NCBI GenBank assembly: GCA_038233335.1 | Contig: JBBSME010000002.1 | Coordinates: 6,162-70,161 of the forward strand | DNA from: Iamia sp038233335 | GTDB lineage: Bacteria; Actinomycetota; Acidimicrobiia; Acidimicrobiales; Iamiaceae | DNA: 64,000 nucleotides | Direction of reading: 5' to 3' | Shown here: one piece after another, positions 15,257 through 22,833 of the stretch | Layout: every line of letters starts with the position of its first letter | Position numbering within the stretch: position 1 is the stretch's first letter | Made by a program: the position numbers and the translations under genes | The notes under the pieces: model-generated | The model's database searches: none | Seen by the model: the letters and a program-made list of their open reading frames with translations, nothing else | What the model was told of the DNA's origin: nothing

Positions 15257-16621
15257 CTACTCGGCCGCGTCGGCGAGGGACTCGGCCAGCGCCGGGTGCA
15301 CCAGCAGGCTCTCGACGATGTCGTTGACCTTCAGCCCGGCCGTCACGGCCAGGGCCAGGACCGAGATCAGCTCCGCCGCGTGCTGGCCCACGATGGAGCC
15401 GCCCAGGACGACCCCGGTGGCGGGGTCGGAGATGATCTTCACGAAGCCCCGGGGATCGTCGTTGATGAGGGCCTTGGCCGAGGCCGAGAAGGGGACCTTG
15501 GTCACCCGCACCTTGCGTCCGCTGGCGAAGGCGTCAGCCTCGGCCAGGCCGACGTCGGCGATCTCGGGATCGGTGAAGATGGCGGAGGCGGCCTTCTCGT
15601 AGTCGAGGTGGCGGTGGGGCCCCTGGTGGAGGCCGAGGGCGTGCTCGGCGATCTTCCGGCCCTGCATCGAGGCGACCGACGACAGCGGCAGCTTCCCGGA
15701 GAGGTCGCCGGCGGCGTAGACGCCCTTCACCGAGGACAGGCAGTTGTGGTCGACGACGACGTAGCCGCCGTCGGTCGCGACCCCCGCACAGTCGAGCCCC
15801 AGCTCCTCGGAGTTGGGGAGGGAGCCGATGCAGAGCAACGCGTGGCTGCCCCGGGCGATCCGACCATCGTCGCAGTGCACGGCCACACCGTCGTCGGTGA
15901 CGTCGAGGGACTCGGCCCGGGCTCCCTTGAGCAGGCGGACGCCGCGGTGCAGGAAGTCGTCCTCCAGCACGGCGGCCACCTCCGGGTCCTTCTGAGGGAG
16001 CACCTGCTGGCGGCTCACGATCAGGGTGACGTCACAGCCGAAGGCCGAGAACATGTGCACGAACTCGACGCCGGTCACCCCCGAGCCGATGACGACAAGG
16101 TGCTGGGGCAGGGCCGGCGGCGGGTAGGCGTGCCGGGTGGTGAGGACCCGCTCGCCGTCGATGGGAGCGAAGTCGGGGATGCGCGGGCGGCTGCCCGTCG
16201 ACAGCACGACGGTGTCGGCCTCGAGCACCTCGGAGGGCCCGCCGTCCTCGGGGGTCACCTCGACCTGGTGCGGGCCGACCATGCGACCGGTGCCGGCCAC
16301 GATGCGGACGCCCTGGCTGGCCAGGAGACCGGACACGGACCGCTCCAGCTGGTCCTCGATCCCGGCGATGCGGGACCGCAGGGCCGCCAGGTCCAGGCTC
16401 GGCTCGACCTCACCCAGACCCATGCCCACGGTGCGGCGCAGGTCCTCCATGGCCCCGCCGGTGGCGATCATGGCCTTGGAGGGGATGCAGTCGCGGAGGT
16501 GGGCGGCGCCCCCCACGACGTCGCGCTCGATGAGGGTGACGGCGGCCCCGAGGCGGGCCGCGGTGGTGGCCGCGGTGTTGCCCGCGGGACCGCCGCCGAT
16601 GACCACGAACCGATGCGCCAT
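15257..16621 (-). CDS. lpdA: LpdA-like NAD(P)H:quinone oxidoreductase (pyridine nucleotide-disulfide family)
   Basis: 454 aa two-dinucleotide-fold flavoprotein: FAD motif VVIGGGPAGNTAA, NAD(P) motif VVIGSGVTGVEF, GVYAAGDLSGK, and a C-terminal dimerisation domain. The redox-disulfide segment reads GGAAHLRDCIPSK: only the second Cys is present. Classical dihydrolipoamide or mercuric reductases need both, so this matches the mycobacterial LpdA (Rv3303c) class that reduces quinones or supports redox defence instead. An in-frame start exists at 16660, but ATG 16621 begins directly at the Rossmann strand and has TAGCCT 7 nt upstream (16629-16634). Confidence 0.85.
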   Translation of the reverse strand: MAHRFVVIGGGPAGNTAATTAARLGAAVTLIERDVVGGAAHLRDCIPSKAMIATGGAMEDLRRTVGMGLGEVEPSLDLAALRSRIAGIEDQLERSVSGLLASQGVRIVAGTGRMVGPHQVEVTPEDGGPSEVLEADTVVLSTGSRPRIPDFAPIDGERVLTTRHAYPPPALPQHLVVIGSGVTGVEFVHMFSAFGCDVTLIVSRQQVLPQKDPEVAAVLEDDFLHRGVRLLKGARAESLDVTDDGVAVHCDDGRIARGSHALLCIGSLPNSEELGLDCAGVATDGGYVVVDHNCLSSVKGVYAAGDLSGKLPLSSVASMQGRKIAEHALGLHQGPHRHLDYEKAASAIFTDPEIADVGLAEADAFASGRKVRVTKVPFSASAKALINDDPRGFVKIISDPATGVVLGGSIVGQHAAELISVLALAVTAGLKVNDIVESLLVHPALAESLADAAE

Positions 16622-16684
16622 GAGGCCGAGGCTACCGAGGCGGCCGGCGGCGGCAGCCACCGGCCGAGCCGGTCGGTCGGGCGC

Positions 16685-17191
16685 TCAGCAGACCTGGTCG
16701 AGGGCCTGGCCCAGGCTCAGGGCGGTCTGGGCCACCTCAGGGTCCGAGGTGATGTCGCGCCCCGCCCGACTGGCCCGGAGGACAGCGTCGCGCTGGGCCA
16801 GGATCCCGGCCCGGATGTCAGGACGGTCGAGGGACGGCAGGCCGCTCACGAGGGCCGGCTGGATGATGGCCTCCAGCTCGGCCGCGACCAGCTCCGGCGA
16901 CGGTGGGAACGTCGTTCCCGCCCCCGGCGACAACGTGGGTCCACCCGGACCGAGGGGTCCGATCGCCGGGTCCAGGCGGGTGGCCGACAGCAGCGTGGCG
17001 CACACCTCGGCCTCGAGGTCGGCCATGACATCGGGGCTCGAGCCGAAGAGCCCGCCCTCGACGACCTCCTCGTCCGCCTGCTCCTCGTCGACCCGGTTGC
17101 GGGACTGGTCGCGCTCGCTCCAGCCCCACACCCCGAGCAGGGCTCCCACCACCACGCACAGCACGGCGGGCACGGCCAGGACCCGACTCAT
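16685..17191 (-). CDS. Hypothetical membrane-anchored protein
   Basis: 168 aa from ATG 17191 (a TTG at 17209 is possible). One N-terminal hydrophobic helix (LAVPAVLCVVVGALLGVWGW) with no lipobox, then an acidic stretch (DEEQADEEVVEG) and a soluble, helix-rich domain with two Cys (CATLL near the middle, C-terminal QVC) that could pair outside the cell. No family recognised. Next to the LpdA-like gene but with a 63-bp gap, so co-regulation is unproven. Confidence 0.6.
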   Translation of the reverse strand: MSRVLAVPAVLCVVVGALLGVWGWSERDQSRNRVDEEQADEEVVEGGLFGSSPDVMADLEAEVCATLLSATRLDPAIGPLGPGGPTLSPGAGTTFPPSPELVAAELEAIIQPALVSGLPSLDRPDIRAGILAQRDAVLRASRAGRDITSDPEVAQTALSLGQALDQVC

Positions 17192-17307
17192 GGCTGCCGC
17201 CGGCGGCAACCGGAGCAGACCGCGGGTTCCACGCCGCCACCCTAGGGCCGGGCCGCCGAGGCGGCGGGTCCCCTTGTGAGCCGGCCCGTCGAGCGCGACG
17301 GTGGGGC

Positions 17308-18069
17308 ATGGACGCGCTCTCGGTCACCCACGACGGCCCCACCACCACCATCACCCTGACCCGCCCGGAGCGGCGCAACGTGCTGGCCCTGGAGGTGCTG
17401 GAGGCCCTGACCGCCACCTTGGAGGAGGTGGGCCGATCGGATGCCCGCGGGGTGGTCCTGGCCGCCGAGGGACCGGTCTTCTCCGCCGGCCATGACTTCG
17501 CCGACATGGTCGATGCCGACCTGGCCACCGCCCGCCACCTGTTCCGGACCTGCACCGAGCTCATGACGGCGGTGCAGTCCATCCCCCAGCCGGTGGTGGC
17601 CCGGGTCCACGCCCTGGCCACCGCAGCCGGCTGCCAGCTGGTGGCGACCTGCGACCTGGCCGTGGCCGCCTCGTCGGCCGGGTTCGCCCTCCCCGGCGGC
17701 CGCGGCGGTCTGTTCTGCCACACGCCGGCGGTGGCGGTGGCTCGCGCCGTCGGCCAGAAGCGGGCGTTGGAGATGGCCCTGACCGGCGACGTCGTCGACG
17801 CCGCCACCGCCGCGGAGTGGGGGCTGGTCAACCGGTGCGTGGCCGACGCCGACCTGGACGCCGAGGTGGCCGACCTCCTCGCTCGGGCCACGCGCGGCGG
17901 GCGCCACTCCAAGGGGCTGGGCAAGCAGGGCTTCTACGCCCAGGTGGGCCGCTCCCAGGCCGACGCCTACGCCCTGGCCACCGAGGTCATGGCGGCCGCC
18001 ACCCAGACCGACGACTGCCGGGAGGGCGTCACTGCGTTCCTGGAGAAGCGCCACCCCGACCTCTCCTGA
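17308..18069 (+). CDS. Enoyl-CoA hydratase/isomerase family protein
   Basis: 253 aa crotonase fold. Seen: TLTRPERRNVLALEVLEAL, first oxyanion-hole segment FSAGHDFADM, second segment ATAAGCQLVATCDLAVA, then ALPGGRGGLFCHT and the trimerisation helices. The position of the usual catalytic Glu after the second oxyanion segment is not obviously retained (GGLFCHTP), so hydratase activity is uncertain; it is closest in style to ECHDC3-like members. Acyl-CoA dehydrogenase and carboxylase genes elsewhere in the window give a fatty or branched acid context. Confidence 0.84.
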   Translation: MDALSVTHDGPTTTITLTRPERRNVLALEVLEALTATLEEVGRSDARGVVLAAEGPVFSAGHDFADMVDADLATARHLFRTCTELMTAVQSIPQPVVARVHALATAAGCQLVATCDLAVAASSAGFALPGGRGGLFCHTPAVAVARAVGQKRALEMALTGDVVDAATAAEWGLVNRCVADADLDAEVADLLARATRGGRHSKGLGKQGFYAQVGRSQADAYALATEVMAAATQTDDCREGVTAFLEKRHPDLS

Positions 18070-18128
18070 CGGCCCCCCGGGCGCTCCCGGGAAGGCGTAC
18101 CCTGTCGCGAGCCGATACAGGAGCGTTC

Positions 18129-19370
18129 GTGGCCGCCACTGCTTCCCCTGCCCGTGAGGCCATCGCCTCCCCCTCGTCGCCCCTCGTGGGAGCAGCAGTG
18201 GCGTCCCTCGGCGCTGGCGCGATCCACGCCGCGGCCATCGGCATCCACAGCGAGCACCGACCCGCAGCCCTGGCCTTCACCGCAGTGGCCGCCGCCCAGC
18301 TGGGATGGGCCGCCCTGGCGCTGACCCGGGGAGGTCGAGCGGTGGTCTCGGCCGGCCTGGTCGTCCAGGGCGTGGCCCTGGCCGGGTGGCTGGCGGCCAA
18401 GACCACCGGGCTCGGGTTCGTCGCCGGGCTGGAAGGCATCGAGTCGGTCCAGGTCGCCGACGGCCTCGCAGCCGGGCTGGCCGGGATGGCGCTGGTCCTC
18501 GGGCTCCGGCGCTTGGTCGACCTGGTGTTCGGGGCCTCGTCCGCCGGCGTGCCGGTGGCTCCGGCCCGATGGGTGCACCCCCTGGCGGTGGCGGGGGTGA
18601 CGGTGGCGGCGCTGGCGGCAACCATCTCGGCCACCACGCACTCCCACGCCGGTTCCGAGGAGGTGGCCGCCGGCGGCCACCAGCACGGCGGCCCGGCCTT
18701 GGCGGCCGACGCGAGCCCAGCCGCCGATGACCACGCAGGTCACGCCGACGGGTCCGCCGCGGCGGTGGCCGCGCCCCCCAAGCCCTACGACCCCTCCCAA
18801 CCGATCGACCTGAGCGGGACCGACGGGGTGACCCCCGAGCAGCAGGCTGCGGCGGAGAACCTCATCGCCATCACCCTCGCCCGACTGCCCCAGTTCGCCG
18901 ACCCGGAGGTGGCCGAGGGTCAGGGCTACTCCTCCATCGGTGACGGCGTGACCGGTCACGAGCACCTGATCAAGTGGGACCTCATCGACGACGGGAAGAC
19001 CCTCGACCCCGACTACCCCGAGGCCCTGGTGTACGACACCAGCGGTGGCGGACGGAGGCTCGTCTCGGCCATGTTCATGCTTGAGGCCGGCACCAGCCTC
19101 GACTCGGTCCCGGAGCTGGGCGGACCGCTCACCCAGTGGCACATCCACGACAACCTCTGCTTCACCGGGGGCGACGCGCCACGCGTGGCGGGCATCACCA
19201 ACGGTGAGGGCGAGTGTCGGCCCGGGCTGTCCAAGCTCGACCCGGTCCCCATGATCCACGTGTGGATCACCCCGCATGAGTGCGGGCCCTTCGCCGCCCT
19301 CGAGGGCGTCGGCGCCGGGCAGATCAATGACGGCGAGGAACGGCTCTGCGACCACGCCCACGGGTCCTGA
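18129..19370 (+). CDS. Conserved membrane protein with His-rich loop and extracytoplasmic C-terminal domain
   Basis: 413 aa. GTG 18129 chosen because AGGAG lies 5 nt upstream. N-terminal half: five to six membrane helices (about 10-175). Then a His/Ala-rich loop containing HSHAGSEE, HQHGG and DDHAGHADG, typical of metal-binding linkers. The soluble C-terminal domain (about 225-413) has GDGVTGHEHLIKWDL, MFMLEAG, LTQWHIHDNLCFTGG, MIHVWITPHECGPFA and a final CDHAHG, so many His, Cys and Met could coordinate copper or another metal. I know this arrangement only as a conserved actinobacterial protein of unknown function; metal handling is inference. Confidence 0.7.
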   Translation: MAATASPAREAIASPSSPLVGAAVASLGAGAIHAAAIGIHSEHRPAALAFTAVAAAQLGWAALALTRGGRAVVSAGLVVQGVALAGWLAAKTTGLGFVAGLEGIESVQVADGLAAGLAGMALVLGLRRLVDLVFGASSAGVPVAPARWVHPLAVAGVTVAALAATISATTHSHAGSEEVAAGGHQHGGPALAADASPAADDHAGHADGSAAAVAAPPKPYDPSQPIDLSGTDGVTPEQQAAAENLIAITLARLPQFADPEVAEGQGYSSIGDGVTGHEHLIKWDLIDDGKTLDPDYPEALVYDTSGGGRRLVSAMFMLEAGTSLDSVPELGGPLTQWHIHDNLCFTGGDAPRVAGITNGEGECRPGLSKLDPVPMIHVWITPHECGPFAALEGVGAGQINDGEERLCDHAHGS

Positions 19371-19394
19371 CGCCAGGAGGCGCAGAGCACCGCA

Positions 19395-19955
19395 TCAGGG
19401 GGACCAGTGGTCCACCAGGCGGGTCAGGGTGAGGTCGTTGCGGTCCAACCGCCAGGCGTCGGGGAAGGCCAGGCGGCACCAGAACCCGTAGGGATCGAAG
19501 CGGCCCCGGAACACGGCTTCGAGGTGGAGCGACAGGCTGAGGCCGTGCCCGACGACCACCAGCTCGCCGCCGCCGTGCAGGAATCGCAGCTCGTCGATGG
19601 CCGCGCCCGTCCGCGCCGCGACCTCGGCCCGAGGCTCCCAGCCCTCGGGCTCGTCGCCGCTCAAGTACCGGTGGGCCGCGAGGCGGTAGCCCTCGCCCAC
19701 CCACGGTCGGTGGGCCTCCACCAGCCGATCGTCGACCACCACCGGCAGGCCTACCCGGGTGGCGAAGGCCTGGGCCGTGGCCTGGGCCTTGGGCTCGGGG
19801 CTGGAGGCCACGCCGACCACCGCGCCGAGCCGCGAGCGCCGGGCCAGGTCGGCCGCCGCGTCCCGTGAGGAAGGGCCCAGCTCCCACTCGTCCGGCGGAT
19901 GCTCCGGATCGGCCAGGGCCATCGCGTGGCGCACGAGGACCTCGGTGCCGATCAC
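19395..19955 (-). CDS. Histidine phosphatase (phosphoglycerate mutase-like) family protein
   Basis: 186 aa. Catalytic N-terminal LVRHA (RHG-type motif with Ala in place of Gly), GVASSPEPKAQATAQA with the substrate-binding region, a central acidic residue region EAHRPW, and the second catalytic His in VVVGHGLSLSL. Substrate cannot be told. GTG 19955 is supported by TACCTT 6 nt upstream (19962-19967). It is back-to-back with kynureninase; the two promoters fit in 78 bp. Confidence 0.8.
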   Translation of the reverse strand: MIGTEVLVRHAMALADPEHPPDEWELGPSSRDAAADLARRSRLGAVVGVASSPEPKAQATAQAFATRVGLPVVVDDRLVEAHRPWVGEGYRLAAHRYLSGDEPEGWEPRAEVAARTGAAIDELRFLHGGGELVVVGHGLSLSLHLEAVFRGRFDPYGFWCRLAFPDAWRLDRNDLTLTRLVDHWSP

Positions 19956-20033
19956 GGGGACAAGGTACCCACCGCACCGTCGCTCCCGGGACCACCTGAC
20001 GCCGTGACCGCGGGCGACCCGTACCCTGCGGCC

Positions 20034-21254
20034 ATGACGTCCCCCGCCCCGCCGACCCGGGCCGACGCGGTGGCCCTCGACCGGGTCAACCCCTTGGCCC
20101 GGTTCCGTGACCGGTTCGTGGGTCTGGGCGACGATGCCTACCTCATGGGCAACTCCCTCGGTCCGCTCCCGGCCGCGACCGAGGCCCGGCTGGTCGAGCT
20201 CACCCGGGAGGGGTGGGGCGGGCGCAAGGTGGAGGGGTGGGACGAGTGGCTCGACCTCCCCACCCGCGTCGGCGATCGCCTGGGCCGCCTCCTGGGGGCG
20301 GGACCGGGTCAGGTGGTCGTGGGCGACTCGACCAGCGTGCAGCTGTTCAAGCTCCTGCACGCCGCCCTCGACGGGCGACCCGAGGCCACTGCGGTGGCGG
20401 TGGCCGACGACGAGTTCCCGACCGACCGCTACCTGGTCGACGGGGTGGCCGGCTCCCGAGGCCTGGAGGTCCGCACCGTCCCCACCGACGGACCCGACGG
20501 TCCGGTGACGGCCGCCGCGGTAAGCGAGGTCTGCGACGACGGCGCGGTCGGGGTCCTGTTGGCCTCGTTGGTCCGCTACCGCACCTCGGCCCGGGCCGAC
20601 ATGGCGGCGGTGACGGCCGCAGCCCAGGACGGTGGCGCCCTGGTGCTGTGGGACCTGTCCCACGCCGCGGGGTCCGTCCCCGTCGACCTCGACGGCACCG
20701 GGACCGACCTGGCCGTGGGCTGCACGTACAAGTACCTCAACGCCGGGCCCGGTGCCCCCGCCTTCGCCTACCGGGCCCGCCGCCACGCCGACCTGCACCA
20801 ACCGATCCACGGCTGGTTCGGCCAGGCCGACCAGTTCGCCACGGAGGCCGCCTACGACCCGCACCCCGACGCCCGCCAGCTGCTGGTCGGCACGCCGCCG
20901 GTGGCCGGCCTCCTGGCCGTGGACGAGGGCCTCGCCCTCCACGAGGAGGCCGGGGCGGACCGCACCGATGCGGTGGGTCGGTCACTGATGGCCCTGGTCA
21001 CGACCGCGGCCCAGGCCGCGCTGGTGCCCCTCGGCGTGGCCGTGGCCACACCGCTCGACCCGGCCTGCCGGGGTCAGCACCTAGCGCTGCGCCACCACGA
21101 CGCCCGCGCCCTGGTCGCGTCGCTGGCCGGAGACGGGATCGTGGCCGACCACCGCGAACCCGACGTGGTCCGTCTGGCCGCCGCACCGCTCCACACCCGT
21201 TTCGTCGACCTCTGGGACGCGGTCGAGTCCCTCCGCCGCCAGCTGACCTCCTGA
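20034..21254 (+). CDS. kynU: Kynureninase
   Basis: PLP-dependent hydrolysis of kynurenine to anthranilate and alanine. 406 aa, family-typical. Seen: DAYLMGNSLGPLP at the N-terminus, GWDEWLDLP, GDSTSVQLFKLL, WDLSHAAGSVPVDL (PLP aspartate region), the lysine segment GCTYKYLNAGPGAPAF, GWFGQADQF. ATG 20034 lies 6 nt after TACCCT (20022-20027), a leaderless start. No tryptophan dioxygenase or formamidase gene is nearby, so the rest of the pathway must be elsewhere. Confidence 0.92.
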   Translation: MTSPAPPTRADAVALDRVNPLARFRDRFVGLGDDAYLMGNSLGPLPAATEARLVELTREGWGGRKVEGWDEWLDLPTRVGDRLGRLLGAGPGQVVVGDSTSVQLFKLLHAALDGRPEATAVAVADDEFPTDRYLVDGVAGSRGLEVRTVPTDGPDGPVTAAAVSEVCDDGAVGVLLASLVRYRTSARADMAAVTAAAQDGGALVLWDLSHAAGSVPVDLDGTGTDLAVGCTYKYLNAGPGAPAFAYRARRHADLHQPIHGWFGQADQFATEAAYDPHPDARQLLVGTPPVAGLLAVDEGLALHEEAGADRTDAVGRSLMALVTTAAQAALVPLGVAVATPLDPACRGQHLALRHHDARALVASLAGDGIVADHREPDVVRLAAAPLHTRFVDLWDAVESLRRQLTS

Positions 21255-21332
21255 CCGGGGGACCACCCGGTCCCCCTCCCCTGGGAAGTGCTGCCCATTG
21301 TCGGCCTAGCCGGGATCGGTGAGGGTGGGGCC

Positions 21333-22833
21333 ATGGCCGAGGTCTTCCACGACATCCCCGACATGCAGCGAGCCCTGGCCGCCTACCAGCAGCTGGCATC
21401 CCCGCTCAAGTCGACGCCTTCGGACGGTTCCTCCGGGAGACCAACGACAAGCTCGACGCCGCCCGAAGCCACCTCCGTCGCGTCGACGACTCGTTGCTCG
21501 AACCTCCACCGGAGCTGCGTCAGGTCATCAGCGACGTAAACAGCGCCGTGGGCCTGCTCGGGAAAACGGCCCGCGGCATGACCTCGGGCTCGGACTATGC
21601 CTCGCGCGTGGCGCAGCTGGCCCGTCGGGCCGACGAGGGCGGCGGCCTGCCCGGCCTCCAGGCCGCCAAGGCGGGCAAGAGCCTCGTAACCTTCGCCGCC
21701 GATCCCACCCTCGGCGGAGGGACGGCGGCCCTGACCAAGGCGATCAACACCGTCATCGGGGCGCCCCTTGTCGGCCGCACCGCGGAGGTGGTGGTCGACG
21801 CCCTCGCCGGTGCCTACCGCCACGGCTTGACCGGCGGAGGCGCGAAAGCGGTGCTGACTGCGCTCGGCAAGGGGCTCCGGGGGGCGGTCACCCCGATCGC
21901 GGACCTCGAGAGGCTGCGGAACGGATCACTGCCGCCCGACGCGGGCCGGTCGACGAGGCTGTTCGGGAAGATCGCACGCTTCGCCTTGCCGGCGGGAGTC
22001 GCCATCGACGGATTCTTCGGCGTCAGCGCGGTGGCCGACATGCGCGAGCAGGGCCTGAAGGCGAGCAACGGCTTGGGCCTGAGCTCGGCGGTCACCGGCC
22101 TCGGCACCGCCGCCCTGCTGTTCACCGGGCCCCCGGGTTGGGCGGCGGCCGGCCTCGGCGCGATCAGCCTGGGCACGGGGATCGGCTCGACCGTGGCCAA
22201 GGGCAAGGAGGACGACGCTGAGCGGCGCAAGGCGGAGGAGGCCTGGCGGGAGAAGCTGCGGCGCAACCCCAACACCACCGACCTCCTGCGGCGCGACGGC
22301 CCCCTGATGACGCCCTTGACCCGCCTCCCGCCGTCGTCCCGGCCGCGCGTCAGCCGCATCCCGCCCTCGACCTCGGTCGCCCCGAGGACCGACCTGACCC
22401 ACCCGAGCCGTCAGAGCCCGTCCCCGGCCCGCCGACGGGAGGGTGCCGGGGGGACCTGTGGGCCTGCGGCCCGGCCGGTGGGCACCTGAGCCGACGGTGG
22501 CGGCGGTGGCGCGACGCGCTGGCACCCACCCCGCACGCGGCGGTCCGGGTCGATCTCGCCGCCGTCGTCGACGGTACGGCGGCGCGCGACTGGTTCACGG
22601 TCCTGGCGTCGGGCCCGACCTGGTGGCTCGCCCAGGCCGATCCCGACGCCGCGGTCGAGGACCCGTCCCTGCTCGGCGACGATGCCGCCCCTGCGGTCAC
22701 CGAGCCCATCGACGGCCCGGTGCTCCTCGGCCTGCTCGACCGCTGGCTTCCCGAGGAGCGGTCCGCAGGCGAGGCGACCGAGGCGGGCGTTGGCTGCCCG
22801 GGCCGGGAGGGTCGTACGCTCGGCGATCGATGA
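21333..22833 (+). pseudogene. Unknown long helical protein gene with two -1 frameshifts, running into the mutase gene
   Basis: ATG 21333 opens MAEVFHDIPDMQRALAAYQQ. Near a C4 run (21400-21403) coding sense moves to the -1 frame (VDAFGRFLRETNDKLDAARS), which runs on through hydrophobic Gly/Ala-rich helices and KEDDAERRKAEEAWREKLRR. Near a C5 run (22300-22304) it moves -1 again into a Pro/Asp-rich linker and a last domain (RDWFTVLASGPTWWLAQADPD) that has no start codon of its own and stops by TGA overlapping the mutase ATG. One extra C at each run restores about 500 codons. The N-terminal helical part recalls WXG100-type partner proteins. Pseudogene or sequence errors cannot be told apart here; the intact middle frame could still be translated. 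Confidence 0.6.

Noticed and set aside
21333..22833. MutA (small methylmalonyl-CoA mutase subunit) upstream of mutB
   Set aside because: None of the mutase barrel motifs occur in any of its three frames; the protein is helical and unrelated.
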